Origin: an uncultured beta proteobacterium
GTDB lineage: Bacteria > Pseudomonadota > Gammaproteobacteria > Burkholderiales > SG8-39
Reading direction: 5' to 3'
Assembly (NCBI GenBank): GCA_902826155.1
Contig: CADEDU010000017.1
Location: forward strand, 1 to 64,000
DNA length: 64,000 bases
In this document: positions 1 to 7,961 of the stretch, piece after piece
Layout: the number at the start of each line of letters is the position of its first letter
Numbering within the stretch: the stretch's first letter is position 1
Translations under genes and position numbers: made by a program
The notes under the pieces: model-generated
What the model was told of the DNA's origin: nothing
Database searches by the model: none
Seen by the model: only the letters and a program-made list of their open reading frames with translations

Positions 1-622
1 TGTCCTGCGCGGTGCAGGCGATGCCGGTGAGTCGGCAGTACTCCTGAAGTCGAACATTCGCGAGGCTTGCCGTGGACCACCCTACAAGCTCGCTGTCGCC
101 ATGCTCGCCGAGCACGTACGCGTGCACGTTTCTCGGATCGACGCGATAGTGCGCCGCCAGTTCCGCGCGCAGCCTCGCCGTATCGAGCACCGTTCCCGAT
201 CCGAAGATCCGCCTCGGTGGCAATCCCGTGATCCGCAAGGCCGCGTAGGTGAGCGCATCGACTGGGTTCGTAGCAATGACGATGACCCCTTCTGGATTAA
301 CCTTCACCAGCTCGGGGAGGACTTCGCGCAGCACCCCTGCATTACGCTGCGCGAGTTGGGGCCGGGACTCGCCCTCGCGCTGTGCCGCACCCGCGGCGAT
401 CACGGTCACGGCCGAGCCTGCGGCGTCGGTCAAGCTCCCGGCGCTCACCCGTACAGGAGCGAAGAACGGCACCGCGTGCGCGATGTCCATAGCTTCACCT
501 TGCGCCCGGTCCCGGTTCGCATCGATGAGCACTACCTCGTGGATCAGACGGGAGGCGGCAAGGGTGTACGCGCAGGTGCTGCCGACGCGGCCCGCGCCCA
601 CGACCGCTATCTTGACCGTCAC
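1..622 (-). CDS. L-lactate dehydrogenase, 5' part only (runs off left edge)
   Basis: Cytoplasmic NAD-dependent interconversion of pyruvate and L-lactate. The first 207 codons are visible, starting at GTG 622. The Rossmann loop GAGRVGS is at residues 9-15, with an acidic residue (VLID, D34) that favours NAD over NADP. The mobile loop reads GAAQREGESR; the Gln at the substrate-specificity position is typical of lactate rather than malate dehydrogenases (malate enzymes have Arg). Substrate Arg R150 (DTARLR) and catalytic His H174 (GEHGDS) are present. The GTG overlaps the stop of the upstream GAPDH gene, so the two are probably translationally coupled. The C-terminal third lies outside the window. 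Family assignment is firm; substrate is inferred from the Gln. Confidence 0.9.
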   Translation of the reverse strand, partial: MTVKIAVVGAGRVGSTCAYTLAASRLIHEVVLIDANRDRAQGEAMDIAHAVPFFAPVRVSAGSLTDAAGSAVTVIAAGAAQREGESRPQLAQRNAGVLREVLPELVKVNPEGVIVIATNPVDALTYAALRITGLPPRRIFGSGTVLDTARLRAELAAHYRVDPRNVHAYVLGEHGDSELVGWSTASLANVRLQEYCRLTGIACTAQD

Positions 623-1659
623 TTGAACACGGCACCGATTCCAAGGGCCGCGTCGGTTCGAGAAATTGAGCCGATCGGCCGAGTTTCCGCTTGCGTCAGC
701 GCACGGATGGCGTCGATTGTCTCCGGCACCACAATGGCTTGGTTATCCACCATGTAGGCGTAGTACAGCGCTTCGCCCTGCACCTTGAGCATGTCCTCCC
801 AGAGGGCGACTTCGTAAAGGTCGGCGCGCGGCCGGCCAGCGTCGGACATCATCTCCTTGACCGAATTGAGCGCCCCCAGCCCATCCCCAAAGCGCATCAG
901 GGCAATGCGCGTGGAGCTGCGGAACGCCGCCAGGACCTCGTCCTTCGACGCTGCCCGGGTCATGTCTACAACCCAGTAGTGCAGGTGCGCGAGGGTCTCT
1001 GGGACTTTCACCGCCATGGTCACGACATCGAGATCGGGATCGACCGTCTGAGCGTCGGGGCCCTGATGGCTGGGAATCTCCGATTCGGGCACCAGCGTGT
1101 TCATGATGCCACCCTCGTGGCTTTCCCATGGATCCGTGGCGCGGCGGAGGAGCGTGCCGCGCGCCCGGCGCAGAAGACCAGCGCGCTTGAGGGCAGAGAG
1201 AGTTCGCACCACCGAAGTGGTGTTGCAGGAGACGACCCGCGTCGCCTCCCGGCCGACTGCGCTGGCATAGTTGACTTCGGCTACGAACGAATGCCCGGTC
1301 ACCGAATGCTTTTCCCCGCCCTGCACAATGAACTTCACCCCGCGGCGTCGATACACTTCGAGATTCCTCGCCGCCACCTTCTTCGGCGTGCAATCCACCA
1401 CGATGTCGATTCGGCCGAGCAGATCGTCCAGGACCCCCGCTACCCGCAGCCCGTACCTGCGCATCGCCTCCGCGTGTTCGCTCGCAGCACCGTAGAGCGC
1501 GACGGCACGTGCGTCGGCGACGCGAGTTCGCCAATCGGCCACGACATCCACTACACCTACGAGCTCCATGTCGTCCTGCTGCGCGACCGCATCGGCGACA
1601 CGCTTCCCGATCACGCCATACCCATTGACCCCAACACGAATGCCTTTCTCGCCCGCCAT
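619..1659 (-). CDS. gap2: Type II (archaeal-type) glyceraldehyde-3-phosphate dehydrogenase
   Basis: 346 residues, the usual length of the class II GAPDH family best known from archaea and only sporadic in bacteria. It would oxidise glyceraldehyde 3-phosphate to 1,3-bisphosphoglycerate with NAD(P). The N-terminal nucleotide loop is NGYGVIGKRV (12-21). The family signature IDIVVDCTPKK (84-94) and the catalytic cysteine C145 in SCNTT are intact, followed by RRATDP (172-177). An AGAGG-like ribosome site lies upstream of ATG 1659. The stop overlaps the GTG of the lactate dehydrogenase, so one transcript would couple triose oxidation to NADH reoxidation by pyruvate reduction. The coupling is inference. 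Bacterial class I GAPDH has a different sequence, so the class call is confident. Confidence 0.9.
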   Translation of the reverse strand: MAGEKGIRVGVNGYGVIGKRVADAVAQQDDMELVGVVDVVADWRTRVADARAVALYGAASEHAEAMRRYGLRVAGVLDDLLGRIDIVVDCTPKKVAARNLEVYRRRGVKFIVQGGEKHSVTGHSFVAEVNYASAVGREATRVVSCNTTSVVRTLSALKRAGLLRRARGTLLRRATDPWESHEGGIMNTLVPESEIPSHQGPDAQTVDPDLDVVTMAVKVPETLAHLHYWVVDMTRAASKDEVLAAFRSSTRIALMRFGDGLGALNSVKEMMSDAGRPRADLYEVALWEDMLKVQGEALYYAYMVDNQAIVVPETIDAIRALTQAETRPIGSISRTDAALGIGAVFK

Positions 1660-1887
1660 CGCTTGCCTCTAGCGTGGTTGTGCGGCGCTGGCCGCTGACT
1701 GGAAATGGTTGGACGGTCTGCCTCGACGCGCGTTCCAACGCGACGAGTCTGAACCTGCGCTCCGCTCGCAGGTCAAGCGGCGATTGGGAGACGAACGTAT
1801 CGTCGATTGTGCGGTCACTCCCGATCTCAGCACGCGTTGCACTGTGATGGGGTGGGAGTGCACCGGGTGCGAATCATCGGGCCCGCG

Positions 1888-2148
1888 CTATCGCGGCGCC
1901 CATAACCGTTGAAAAGAGTTGTAGATCGGGACATACACGACACCGGCAAATGCGCCGTAGAGAAAGCTTTCCACAAACCCAATTGCGAATCCCGTCCAGG
2001 TAAGCCACTTGAAACCAAGCAGGACCTGCTCGAGGAACGCGTGCATGTGCTAGCTCTTTGGCGTACCTAGCCCGTATGCCACGCAGAACAGGAACATGGC
2101 GACCGCCCAAGCGGCGAGGCTCTACAAGACAACACGTATATCGAGCAT
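1888..2148 (-). pseudogene. DUF5676-like small membrane protein, broken by two amber codons
   Basis: Reading one minus-strand frame from ATG 2148 gives a continuous small membrane protein interrupted by TAG at 2122-2124 (codon 9) and TAG at 2050-2052 (codon 33). The middle part (AWAVAMFLFCVAYGL) is hydrophobic. The last part (GFKWLTWTGFAIGFVES followed by FLYGAFAG and PIYNSF) resembles the DUF5676 family of two-helix membrane proteins found near metal-resistance genes. TAG ends several intact genes here (for example the pilin-like and TraK-like genes), so readthrough is unlikely and these are nonsense mutations. A 52-residue C-terminal piece could still start at ATG 2046. It is 9 bp downstream of the His/Gly-rich gene and probably formed an operon with it. 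Confidence 0.6.
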
Positions 2149-2157
2149 GGTCCGCCC

Positions 2158-2358
2158 TCAATGCCGGTGCTGTGGGGCGTCGCTGGACCTCCCCGCGTCC
2201 GTCGGGGGCTCGACCCTGCCATGCCGGTACCGGCCGCCCGAGCCGCCGCGCGCATGCCCGCCGTGGCCGCCGTGTCCGAACATGTGCGCGGCAATGAAGG
2301 CGACCGCGAACAACAGCCAGACCCACAGCCAGACCCAGTTTTCGCTCAACCACTTCAC
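2158..2358 (-). CDS. Small His/Gly-rich single-helix membrane protein
   Basis: 66 residues from GTG 2358, with a GGGGGA ribosome site just upstream. Residues 8-26 form one Trp-rich transmembrane helix (WVWLWVWLLFAVAF). The tail is cytoplasmic or periplasmic and contains HMFGHGGHGGHA, then Arg and Pro, ending in His residues. It resembles DUF2933-type small proteins that accompany DUF5676 proteins in heavy-metal islands. Metal binding by the His/Gly tract is inference; nothing proves a function. It precedes the broken DUF5676-like gene by 9 bp and follows the GlgC gene by about 50 bp on the same strand. Confidence 0.6.
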   Translation of the reverse strand: MKWLSENWVWLWVWLLFAVAFIAAHMFGHGGHGGHARGGSGGRYRHGRVEPPTDAGRSSDAPQHRH

Positions 2359-2411
2359 TGTGTCCCCCGGTCAATGTCCATCCTCGTATCCGCCGATCGC
2401 TCTGCGGAGCC

Positions 2412-3368
2412 TCAGGCCACCGTGGAGAGGGCAAGCTCCGATAGCTCGTCCGGCGCGAAGCCGGTGATGGCCTCGGCTTGCGAGCCCTGGCCTACACCGC
2501 GCAGCGGCCACTCTCGGTTGTACAGCCTGAAGCGCGGCACGGGCGCCAACACCTCGCGCCGCGCGCTCAAGTAGGCATCGAGCGTTCCGACGTCGCGCCA
2601 GTAGCCGGGCTCCTCGTTGGGCTGTATCCCCGGGACGCGGTTCGAATGGAAGTTGTACGCCATGATGCGCCGCGAGCTGAGCAAGCGCGGGAGCAGATGG
2701 TGGCCGAAGTCCGTTTCCGCTCGGCGCCGACCCTCCAACAGGGCCTGGACGAGTACCTGCGGTTTGAACAGGTAGTTGCCCATGGATACATAGGCGCGCG
2801 TCGGATCCTCCGGCAGCGCTGCAGGATGGCAGGGCTTTTCCTCGAAGCTGGTCACCCGTCCGCCCGCCTCGGTCGCCATCACCCCGAACGACGAGGCGCG
2901 AGCGAGGGGGACGGTGACCGCGGCTACAGTCACGTCCGCGTCGCACCGCTGGTGAAAGCTCAGCATCTGCCGAACATCCATGCGGTAGATGTGATCGGCG
3001 GCGAACACCGCAACGGCATCGGGCGCGTGCTGCTCGACCAGGGACAGATTCTGGAACACCGCATCGGCGGTCCCCTGAAAGCCCTGCGAGCCAGAAGCGG
3101 CGCCCGGCAGGACGATGTCGATGTGAGGACTCGAGCACTTCATGTCCCAGGCCGACCGCACGTGTTCTACCAGCGATTGCGGCTTGTATTGCGCAAGGAC
3201 GTAGATGTGCCGGATGCCCGAGTTCACCAGATTGCTGAGGACGAAATCCACGATGCGAAAGCCACCAGCGAATGGCAGTGCGGGTTTGGCATGTTCGGCC
3301 GTCAAGGGATGCAGGCGGGTGCCCTTGCCACCCGCCAGCACGAGCGCAACTGTCCTTCCCGATCTCAT
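2412..3368 (-). CDS. glgC: Glucose-1-phosphate adenylyltransferase (GlgC), lacking C-terminal beta-helix
   Basis: Catalytic domain of ADP-glucose pyrophosphorylase, which makes ADP-glucose for glycogen. Start ATG 3368 is set by AAGGAG eight bases upstream; a GTG 27 bases earlier has no such site. The nucleotide signature LAGGKGTRL is at residues 11-19, followed by KPALPFAGGFRIVDF and the active-site region FEEKP. The GlgC hallmark YWRDVGTLDAY is present near residue 260. The protein ends at 318 residues after RLYNREWPL, where ordinary GlgC (about 420 residues) continues into a left-handed beta-helix used for tetramer formation and allostery. No remnant of that domain is seen downstream, so this looks like a genuine truncation with a short new tail. 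Activity and regulation are uncertain. Confidence 0.85.
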   Translation of the reverse strand: MRSGRTVALVLAGGKGTRLHPLTAEHAKPALPFAGGFRIVDFVLSNLVNSGIRHIYVLAQYKPQSLVEHVRSAWDMKCSSPHIDIVLPGAASGSQGFQGTADAVFQNLSLVEQHAPDAVAVFAADHIYRMDVRQMLSFHQRCDADVTVAAVTVPLARASSFGVMATEAGGRVTSFEEKPCHPAALPEDPTRAYVSMGNYLFKPQVLVQALLEGRRRAETDFGHHLLPRLLSSRRIMAYNFHSNRVPGIQPNEEPGYWRDVGTLDAYLSARREVLAPVPRFRLYNREWPLRGVGQGSQAEAITGFAPDELSELALSTVA

Positions 3369-4106
3369 CAGACGTTCTCCTTCTCTTTGGTACACGAGGC
3401 GCCGTCGGTCTTAGACGCAGACCTCGCCGGCAGCATCGGGCAACCGGCATGACGATGACGTGCCCCTGCAACAATTCTCGGAGTAGCCTAGACCTATGAG
3501 CGACGCTCAGATCAATCCCCCGCCGGGGATAAACCCAGTAGAGGGCACAAACCGCGATAGCGTGAGGGTGCGGGACCGCTCAAGCCCTTACCTTCAGCGA
3601 AGCAGCGGGAGCCAAACGAAGGCACTTCTCGGCCATGGACCTTGATGTTAGAGGCCCAGGTCTCGTTGGCTGCCGCGACCCTGCGGTCTGTCTTGGCCTT
3701 CGATCGTCGTGATGCAGTCATCCATCAACGCGTCCCCGAGGCCGCCTGGCGATGAAGCTCCGCGAGCGCATCGTGTTCCTGTGCAGCGTGTTGGTAGATG
3801 GACGTGAAATTCCGGCAGTGTTCCGGGGTCTGCCGCGATGAGGTCGACATCCGGACCCCTCGTCGTGCTGCCTCTCTGCCCGCCGACCTGCTCGATGGAC
3901 TGCATGCCGGTCTGAACCTGCCGTCCCGCTGCAGCGAATAGGGGGTGGATTTTCCTTTCCCCCCTTTCCCTTCGGATTGACGTGCATTACACGAGTAGGT
4001 TGAGGGGGCGGAATCGATCCCATCTCCTTCAGCGGTCGGGAATAAATGGCAGAGCGGAGAAGAAACAACGCCGCACGCCTCACGCCCAGCCTGTGAAAGG
4101 ACCTCC
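3369..4106. other. Non-coding stretch before the conjugation operon
   Basis: About 740 bases with no reading frame that looks like a protein family and no tRNA-like 3' end. It contains a run of C (3957-3966) and mixed GC content. It separates the chromosomal-looking metabolic genes from the conjugation operon, so an element boundary could lie here, but no attachment-site repeat was recognised. The final bases hold the ribosome site of the first conjugation gene (GAAAGGA at 4095-4101). Confidence 0.5.
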
Positions 4107-4544
4107 TTGAATTCGTCTCCCGTTTTCCGTCCGGACGCGACCCGATCGCGTTGGGAGACCGCCCGAGCTGCGATCGTCGCATCAGTACAGACGATCAACG
4201 CGCTGGTCGCAGACATCGGATCAGGCAGTTCGCGCCGTCAGGCTGACCGCATTAGACCGGGTGCATGGCGTTGCGCGATCCCTTGCCTCGCCCTCGTCGC
4301 CCTTCTTGCGGTCAGTCCCGCCCACGCCGCCATGGACGGCCCCACCATCTGGGCCGAAGTGAAGAAGCTGTTCTTCGGCGAATGGGGCCTGATCCTCGGG
4401 GTCATCATCTGCGTCATCGCGATCTTCGGCATTCCGAAGTGGGGCATCGGCTGGGCTGCCGGCATCTGCGCCGCCGCGATCGCGTTCTTCATGATTCCCG
4501 GCGTGCTCACGGTCTTGCAGACCTGGGGCAAGGCGCTCGCGTAG
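4107..4544 (+). CDS. Conjugative pilin-like inner-membrane protein (TraA/VirB2 type)
   Basis: 145 residues from a TTG start at 4107, chosen because GAAAGGA sits five bases upstream. The long N-terminal leader ends with a signal-like segment (CLALVALLAVSPAHA), and the mature part of about 70 residues carries two hydrophobic helices (LILGVIICVIAIFGI and AAGICAAAIAFFMIPG). That plan matches TraA/VirB2 pilins and the pilin-position membrane protein of genomic-island-type conjugative elements. It is the first gene of a plus-strand operon with TraL, TraE, TraK, TraB, TraV and TraC homologues in that order. Role as pilus subunit is inferred from size, topology and position. Confidence 0.7.
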   Translation: MNSSPVFRPDATRSRWETARAAIVASVQTINALVADIGSGSSRRQADRIRPGAWRCAIPCLALVALLAVSPAHAAMDGPTIWAEVKKLFFGEWGLILGVIICVIAIFGIPKWGIGWAAGICAAAIAFFMIPGVLTVLQTWGKALA

Positions 4545-4550
4545 ATCGCC

Positions 4551-4811
4551 ATGCCGACGCCCCGCCCGGTCCCGCAGCACATCGACCGATCGACCCGCGC
4601 GATCGAATGCCTGGTGCTCTTCATGCTGTGCGCGTTCATCGTTCGGCCGATCGCTCCCGCGCTTGGCCTCGTGCTCGCGGTCGTGTTGCCGCTTGCGTAC
4701 CTGAAACTCACCGTCGGCAAGCCCGACGGGTACCTGATGCACTTGACGTATCGGCTCGGTGTGCCGGTCCCAGGACTGCTCAGCCCGCGCATCAAGCGGT
4801 TCCGGCGGTAG
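4551..4811 (+). CDS. traL: TraL/VirB3-like conjugation membrane protein
   Basis: 86 residues, six bases after the pilin-like gene. One strongly hydrophobic hairpin lies in the middle (CLVLFMLCAFIV, then ALGLVLAVVLPLAYL), followed by the conserved-looking tail KPDGYLMHLTYRLGVPVPG that is typical of TraL-type proteins of F-like and genomic-island systems. It would act in the inner-membrane part of the type IV secretion apparatus, assembling the pilus. The stop is directly followed by the next gene. Assignment rests on size, topology, tail motif and gene order. Confidence 0.75.
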   Translation: MPTPRPVPQHIDRSTRAIECLVLFMLCAFIVRPIAPALGLVLAVVLPLAYLKLTVGKPDGYLMHLTYRLGVPVPGLLSPRIKRFRR

Positions 4812-5525
4812 GTGCACGCGATGTCGCTCGCCTCCCGTGACTACGCGCCGCGCCCTGCGATGACAGACGAACTCGCCCTGATCAAATGGCGCCTAGGTGT
4901 GCAGACCGCACTCATTGCCGGACTGGCGGCCGCGCTCGTGCTTGCGGTGTTCATCACCAGTCGACTCGGTTTCGCTTTTCTCGGCCTCTCGCAGCGCTTC
5001 GAGCACTTGGCCGAGCACCAGCCCATCCGTGTGGTGCCCGGAGCCGCCGCGGGTGTCTACGCACCGGGAATCACCGAGCACAACGTACTGAACGCGATTC
5101 GTTACGTGGCCGGACTCGGCGCCAACCTCACGAGTTCGACCGCAAGAACCCGCCTGGACGAGCTCGAGCGCTATTGCGCCCCCACGTTTCTGCCGACATT
5201 CCAGCGCGAAAAAGCCAAGCGCCTAGAAGAGATCGGCACCCAAGCGCAGAGCCGTTCGTTCGTGCGCGACGGCGCCGAGTCGCTCGCCCGGGACGATCAG
5301 CAGATCTACGAGTACTCGGTGGCGGGGACCTGGGAGTTTCGCAGCGGCGGGGTGGTGATGTCCGAGCTCCGCCATGCGTTCCGCCTGCGCTTCACCATCG
5401 GCACACCCGACAAAGGCAATCCCTATGGCATTCAACTACTCGCCTACGACGTCACCCGACTCGACTCCGCTGCTCCGCGCCTCGACCCTGCTGCTGCGCC
5501 CAAGCTCGGAACGCCTGCTCATTAA
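4812..5525 (+). CDS. traE: TraE-like conjugation protein (type IV secretion inner-membrane component)
   Basis: 237 residues from GTG 4812, immediately after the TraL stop; ATG 4821 is an alternative start. A short cytoplasmic N-terminus leads into one transmembrane helix (TALIAGLAAALVLAVFI, about residues 33-50), then a periplasmic VirB8/TraE-type domain of about 170 residues. It belongs to the TraE family of F-type systems, where the protein bridges the inner-membrane complex and the core channel. Its position between TraL and TraK homologues supports the call. The last 15 residues are Pro/Ala-rich and probably disordered. Confidence 0.75.
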   Translation: MHAMSLASRDYAPRPAMTDELALIKWRLGVQTALIAGLAAALVLAVFITSRLGFAFLGLSQRFEHLAEHQPIRVVPGAAAGVYAPGITEHNVLNAIRYVAGLGANLTSSTARTRLDELERYCAPTFLPTFQREKAKRLEEIGTQAQSRSFVRDGAESLARDDQQIYEYSVAGTWEFRSGGVVMSELRHAFRLRFTIGTPDKGNPYGIQLLAYDVTRLDSAAPRLDPAAAPKLGTPAH

Positions 5526-5535
5526 AGCGCACAGC

Positions 5536-6321
5536 ATGACGCTCACCCGACGCGCCACTCGGCAGCTGCAAAGGAAGCCCGTGCTCGATGCCGAGGACGG
5601 CGACACCCGCGCCTGGCGCACCGCGTTGTTCCTCGCGCTGTTCGGCTATGCCTCGACCAGCGCCGCGGCGAGCTTCGCCTGGGACGGTACCACTGCGATT
5701 CCGGTGGGATTGCAAGCCCGCTCGGAGACGGTGCTGCGCATGCCCGAGCGAATCGCCAAGTACTGGAGCGAGGATGCGCCGGCGATCAGCGTCTCGCCGG
5801 TTGATACGCGTACGTTCTCGATCAAACCGATCGCAGTGGAAACCGAGCAGCGCCTATTCATGCGCGGGGAGAGCGGCAAGATCTTCGTCGCCAAAGTGAG
5901 CACCGCGCTCAGCCACTATCCGGTGATCGAAGTGAGGGACGTAACGCCAACCGACCCCGCCACCAAGGACGGATCGCCGCCGCGCTCGCTGTCTGCGCTC
6001 TCGCCCACGAGCTTGCTCGTCAAGATGATGCGCAGTGAAACCGCGGCGGGGTTTTCGGTGGCACGATCGGAACGGCGCATTCTCACCAGCGATCAGTTCG
6101 TCGTCGATGCGCGCGAAGTGTGGTCTTCACCCGTGATGACCGGCATCGTCACACGCATCACGCGTGTCGCCCCTGCCGGCACGCGCGTCGAGCTCAAGCC
6201 TGCGGCGATGGAGATATTCAGTCCGGAGTTGGGGCAGTTCCGGCTGATCGGGGCCGATCGCTGGGTGCTGGACGACGAGACGCCCGAGACCGTCGGCTAT
6301 CTGGTGTTCACCAAGGGCTAG
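5536..6321 (+). CDS. traK: TraK-like secretin/core-complex protein (VirB9 type)
   Basis: 261 residues from ATG 5536. A signal peptide (TALFLALFGYASTSAAA, about residues 29-45) exports it. The mature domain begins with beta-rich sequence (FAWDGTTAIP) typical of TraK/VirB9 proteins of the outer-membrane core complex. It contains the usual short motifs of this family but no catalytic residues. In F-like systems TraK binds TraV and TraB to form the channel, and those two homologues follow directly. No clear ribosome site is seen, so an upstream start inside the TraE end cannot be excluded. Confidence 0.75.
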   Translation: MTLTRRATRQLQRKPVLDAEDGDTRAWRTALFLALFGYASTSAAASFAWDGTTAIPVGLQARSETVLRMPERIAKYWSEDAPAISVSPVDTRTFSIKPIAVETEQRLFMRGESGKIFVAKVSTALSHYPVIEVRDVTPTDPATKDGSPPRSLSALSPTSLLVKMMRSETAAGFSVARSERRILTSDQFVVDAREVWSSPVMTGIVTRITRVAPAGTRVELKPAAMEIFSPELGQFRLIGADRWVLDDETPETVGYLVFTKG

Positions 6322-6327
6322 CGCGGC

Positions 6328-7596
6328 GTGATTCACCTGGCGCAAGTGGGCGCGCGCCGGCCGCTCGCGATCCTCACCGCGGTGCTCGTTGCATTCATCG
6401 CGCTCGGTATAACGATTGCGGTGTTTCGCGCCGCGGACAAAGAGGACGCCAGTCCATCGAAGAGTGCGAGCGCCAGCCGATCGATTGCACCGGCGACGGG
6501 TGCGGCCAACCTTGGTGAAGCGCCGCACTCCGCCGCGTATCCGCAACACTACCAGCAGCGTATCGAAGAGCGGGTGCGGACCCTTGCCGAGGAGCTGCGC
6601 AAGGACCGCGACAAATACCAGCAAGCCTTGGACGAGCAGCAGCGCGCCGCACAGGCACGACTGGATCAGATGACCAACGAGGCCCTTCAGCAGCTTCGGG
6701 CGTCGCAGCGAACTTCACCAGCCGAATCGCAGGCTAGTCCGGGTGCATCGAACGCTGCGCAAGAGGTTCCCAACGATGTGCGACGCGCCACCCCTACGCC
6801 GATCCATTCGATGGAGGAGAGCGATCCATCCGCGAGCGGGCCGTTCCTGGGCTCATCCGCTGAAGCAAGGCGGGGAGCAGGACAATCGACCCGTCTCGAC
6901 GAGTCTGAGCGTCCGCAAGCGAAAGCCAACGAGCCCTTCGTCATCCCCGAAAGCGGCTTCGTGCAAGGGCGCCTGCTGAATGGCGTGGTGGCCAAGCACA
7001 CGGGTGAATTCGTCTACACCCACATCAAGCTCGCCGGGCGCTACACCTCAGCGAATCACCACACGCAAGACCTCGACAGTTGCATCGTGCTGGGCGAAGC
7101 CTACGCGGCGATCGCCGAGGGGCGCATCAAGGTGAAGCCGATCAAGCTCGTCTGTACCCTGCCCAGCGGTCGCACTCGCACCTGGAAGACTTCCGGTTAC
7201 GTGGTGGATGCGACCGACGGCATCGAAGGCATCGCCGCGACCTTGGTCAACAACCAGGAGCGCCGGGTGCTGGCGGTCGCGGGCGCCGCCGCGCTCGAGC
7301 GGATCGGCACGGTCGTCACCCAGCGCGAGACCACGCAGGCCTACTCGCCCACCACCGGTCAAGCCACTAGCGTGTTGACCGGACAAGCCGCGCGCGCTTT
7401 CGGCGGCGGGGCGCTCGACGGGCTCGGCCGTGGGCTCCAGCAGGAGGTGCGCGAGTATTTCGATCTGTTCAAGCCCACGGCGCAGATCGGCGGCGGCGGA
7501 CTGCTCACCGTGTTCCTGCATACCGAATCGGAGTTGCCCGAGGGCGGTGAGGTGCTCTCCACCGTGCGCTCGACCAACAAGGGCGCGAGCAAGTGA
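6328..7596 (+). CDS. traB: TraB-like conjugation channel protein (VirB10 type)
   Basis: 422 residues from GTG 6328. One N-terminal membrane helix (LAILTAVLVAFIALGITIAV, about residues 13-32) is followed by a charged coiled-coil stretch (about 72-130), a Ser/Pro-rich linker, and the C-terminal VirB10-like beta-barrel domain. That domain includes IPESGFVQGRLLNGVV and a Gly-rich antenna-like segment (ALDGLGRGLQQEV). VirB10/TraB proteins span both membranes and sense energy from the ATPases. The stop overlaps the next start by four bases (GTGA), consistent with coupling. Confident by architecture and gene order. Confidence 0.85.
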   Translation: MIHLAQVGARRPLAILTAVLVAFIALGITIAVFRAADKEDASPSKSASASRSIAPATGAANLGEAPHSAAYPQHYQQRIEERVRTLAEELRKDRDKYQQALDEQQRAAQARLDQMTNEALQQLRASQRTSPAESQASPGASNAAQEVPNDVRRATPTPIHSMEESDPSASGPFLGSSAEARRGAGQSTRLDESERPQAKANEPFVIPESGFVQGRLLNGVVAKHTGEFVYTHIKLAGRYTSANHHTQDLDSCIVLGEAYAAIAEGRIKVKPIKLVCTLPSGRTRTWKTSGYVVDATDGIEGIAATLVNNQERRVLAVAGAAALERIGTVVTQRETTQAYSPTTGQATSVLTGQAARAFGGGALDGLGRGLQQEVREYFDLFKPTAQIGGGGLLTVFLHTESELPEGGEVLSTVRSTNKGASK

Positions 7597-7961
7597 AGGG
7601 CGTGGTGTTCGGACTTTCGGTGATCGCTACGTTGGCCGGCTGCGCTACCCCCGCGACGACGGTGAAGGTACCAACTATGAGCGTGCAAGACGCTTGGCGG
7701 GCAGGGGAGGCGCGCGATGTCGCTTCGCTCAACGGGCGCGTGGTGTCCCCAGCGATGAAGGCACCCGCACCGTATCCGGTGATCAGCCCACCCGAGATCC
7801 GGTTGGCGTACGTGAAGCCGTGGAAGGACGCGGAGGGCAACCTGCACTACGGCAACTGGATCGCGATTCAGCTCTATCCGGCGCGATGGCAACTGCCCGA
7901 TGGGAGCGTCGAAGCGGTCGATCGCCGTGGAACGTCGAATGCACCGGCGAGGCGACCGTGA
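7593..7961 (+). CDS. traV: TraV-like conjugation lipoprotein
   Basis: 122 residues from GTG 7593, overlapping the TraB stop. The N-terminus is a lipoprotein signal peptide with lipobox LAGC (cysteine at about residue 17). The rest is a short hydrophilic domain. In F-type systems TraV is the small lipoprotein that anchors the TraK/TraB core to the outer membrane, and the position here, between traB and traC, is the standard one. Sequence alone is weakly diagnostic, so the call leans on lipobox, size and gene order. The stop TGA shares its A with the ATG of traC. Confidence 0.75.
   Translation: MKGVVFGLSVIATLAGCATPATTVKVPTMSVQDAWRAGEARDVASLNGRVVSPAMKAPAPYPVISPPEIRLAYVKPWKDAEGNLHYGNWIAIQLYPARWQLPDGSVEAVDRRGTSNAPARRP

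Noticed and set aside
1888..2148. Amber recoding (TAG read as an amino acid)
   Set aside because: TAG ends several intact genes in the window, so two in-frame TAGs are better explained as mutations.
3718..4216. Overlapping minus-strand frames before the pilin-like gene
   Set aside because: Two frames overlap each other with no family resemblance or ribosome site.
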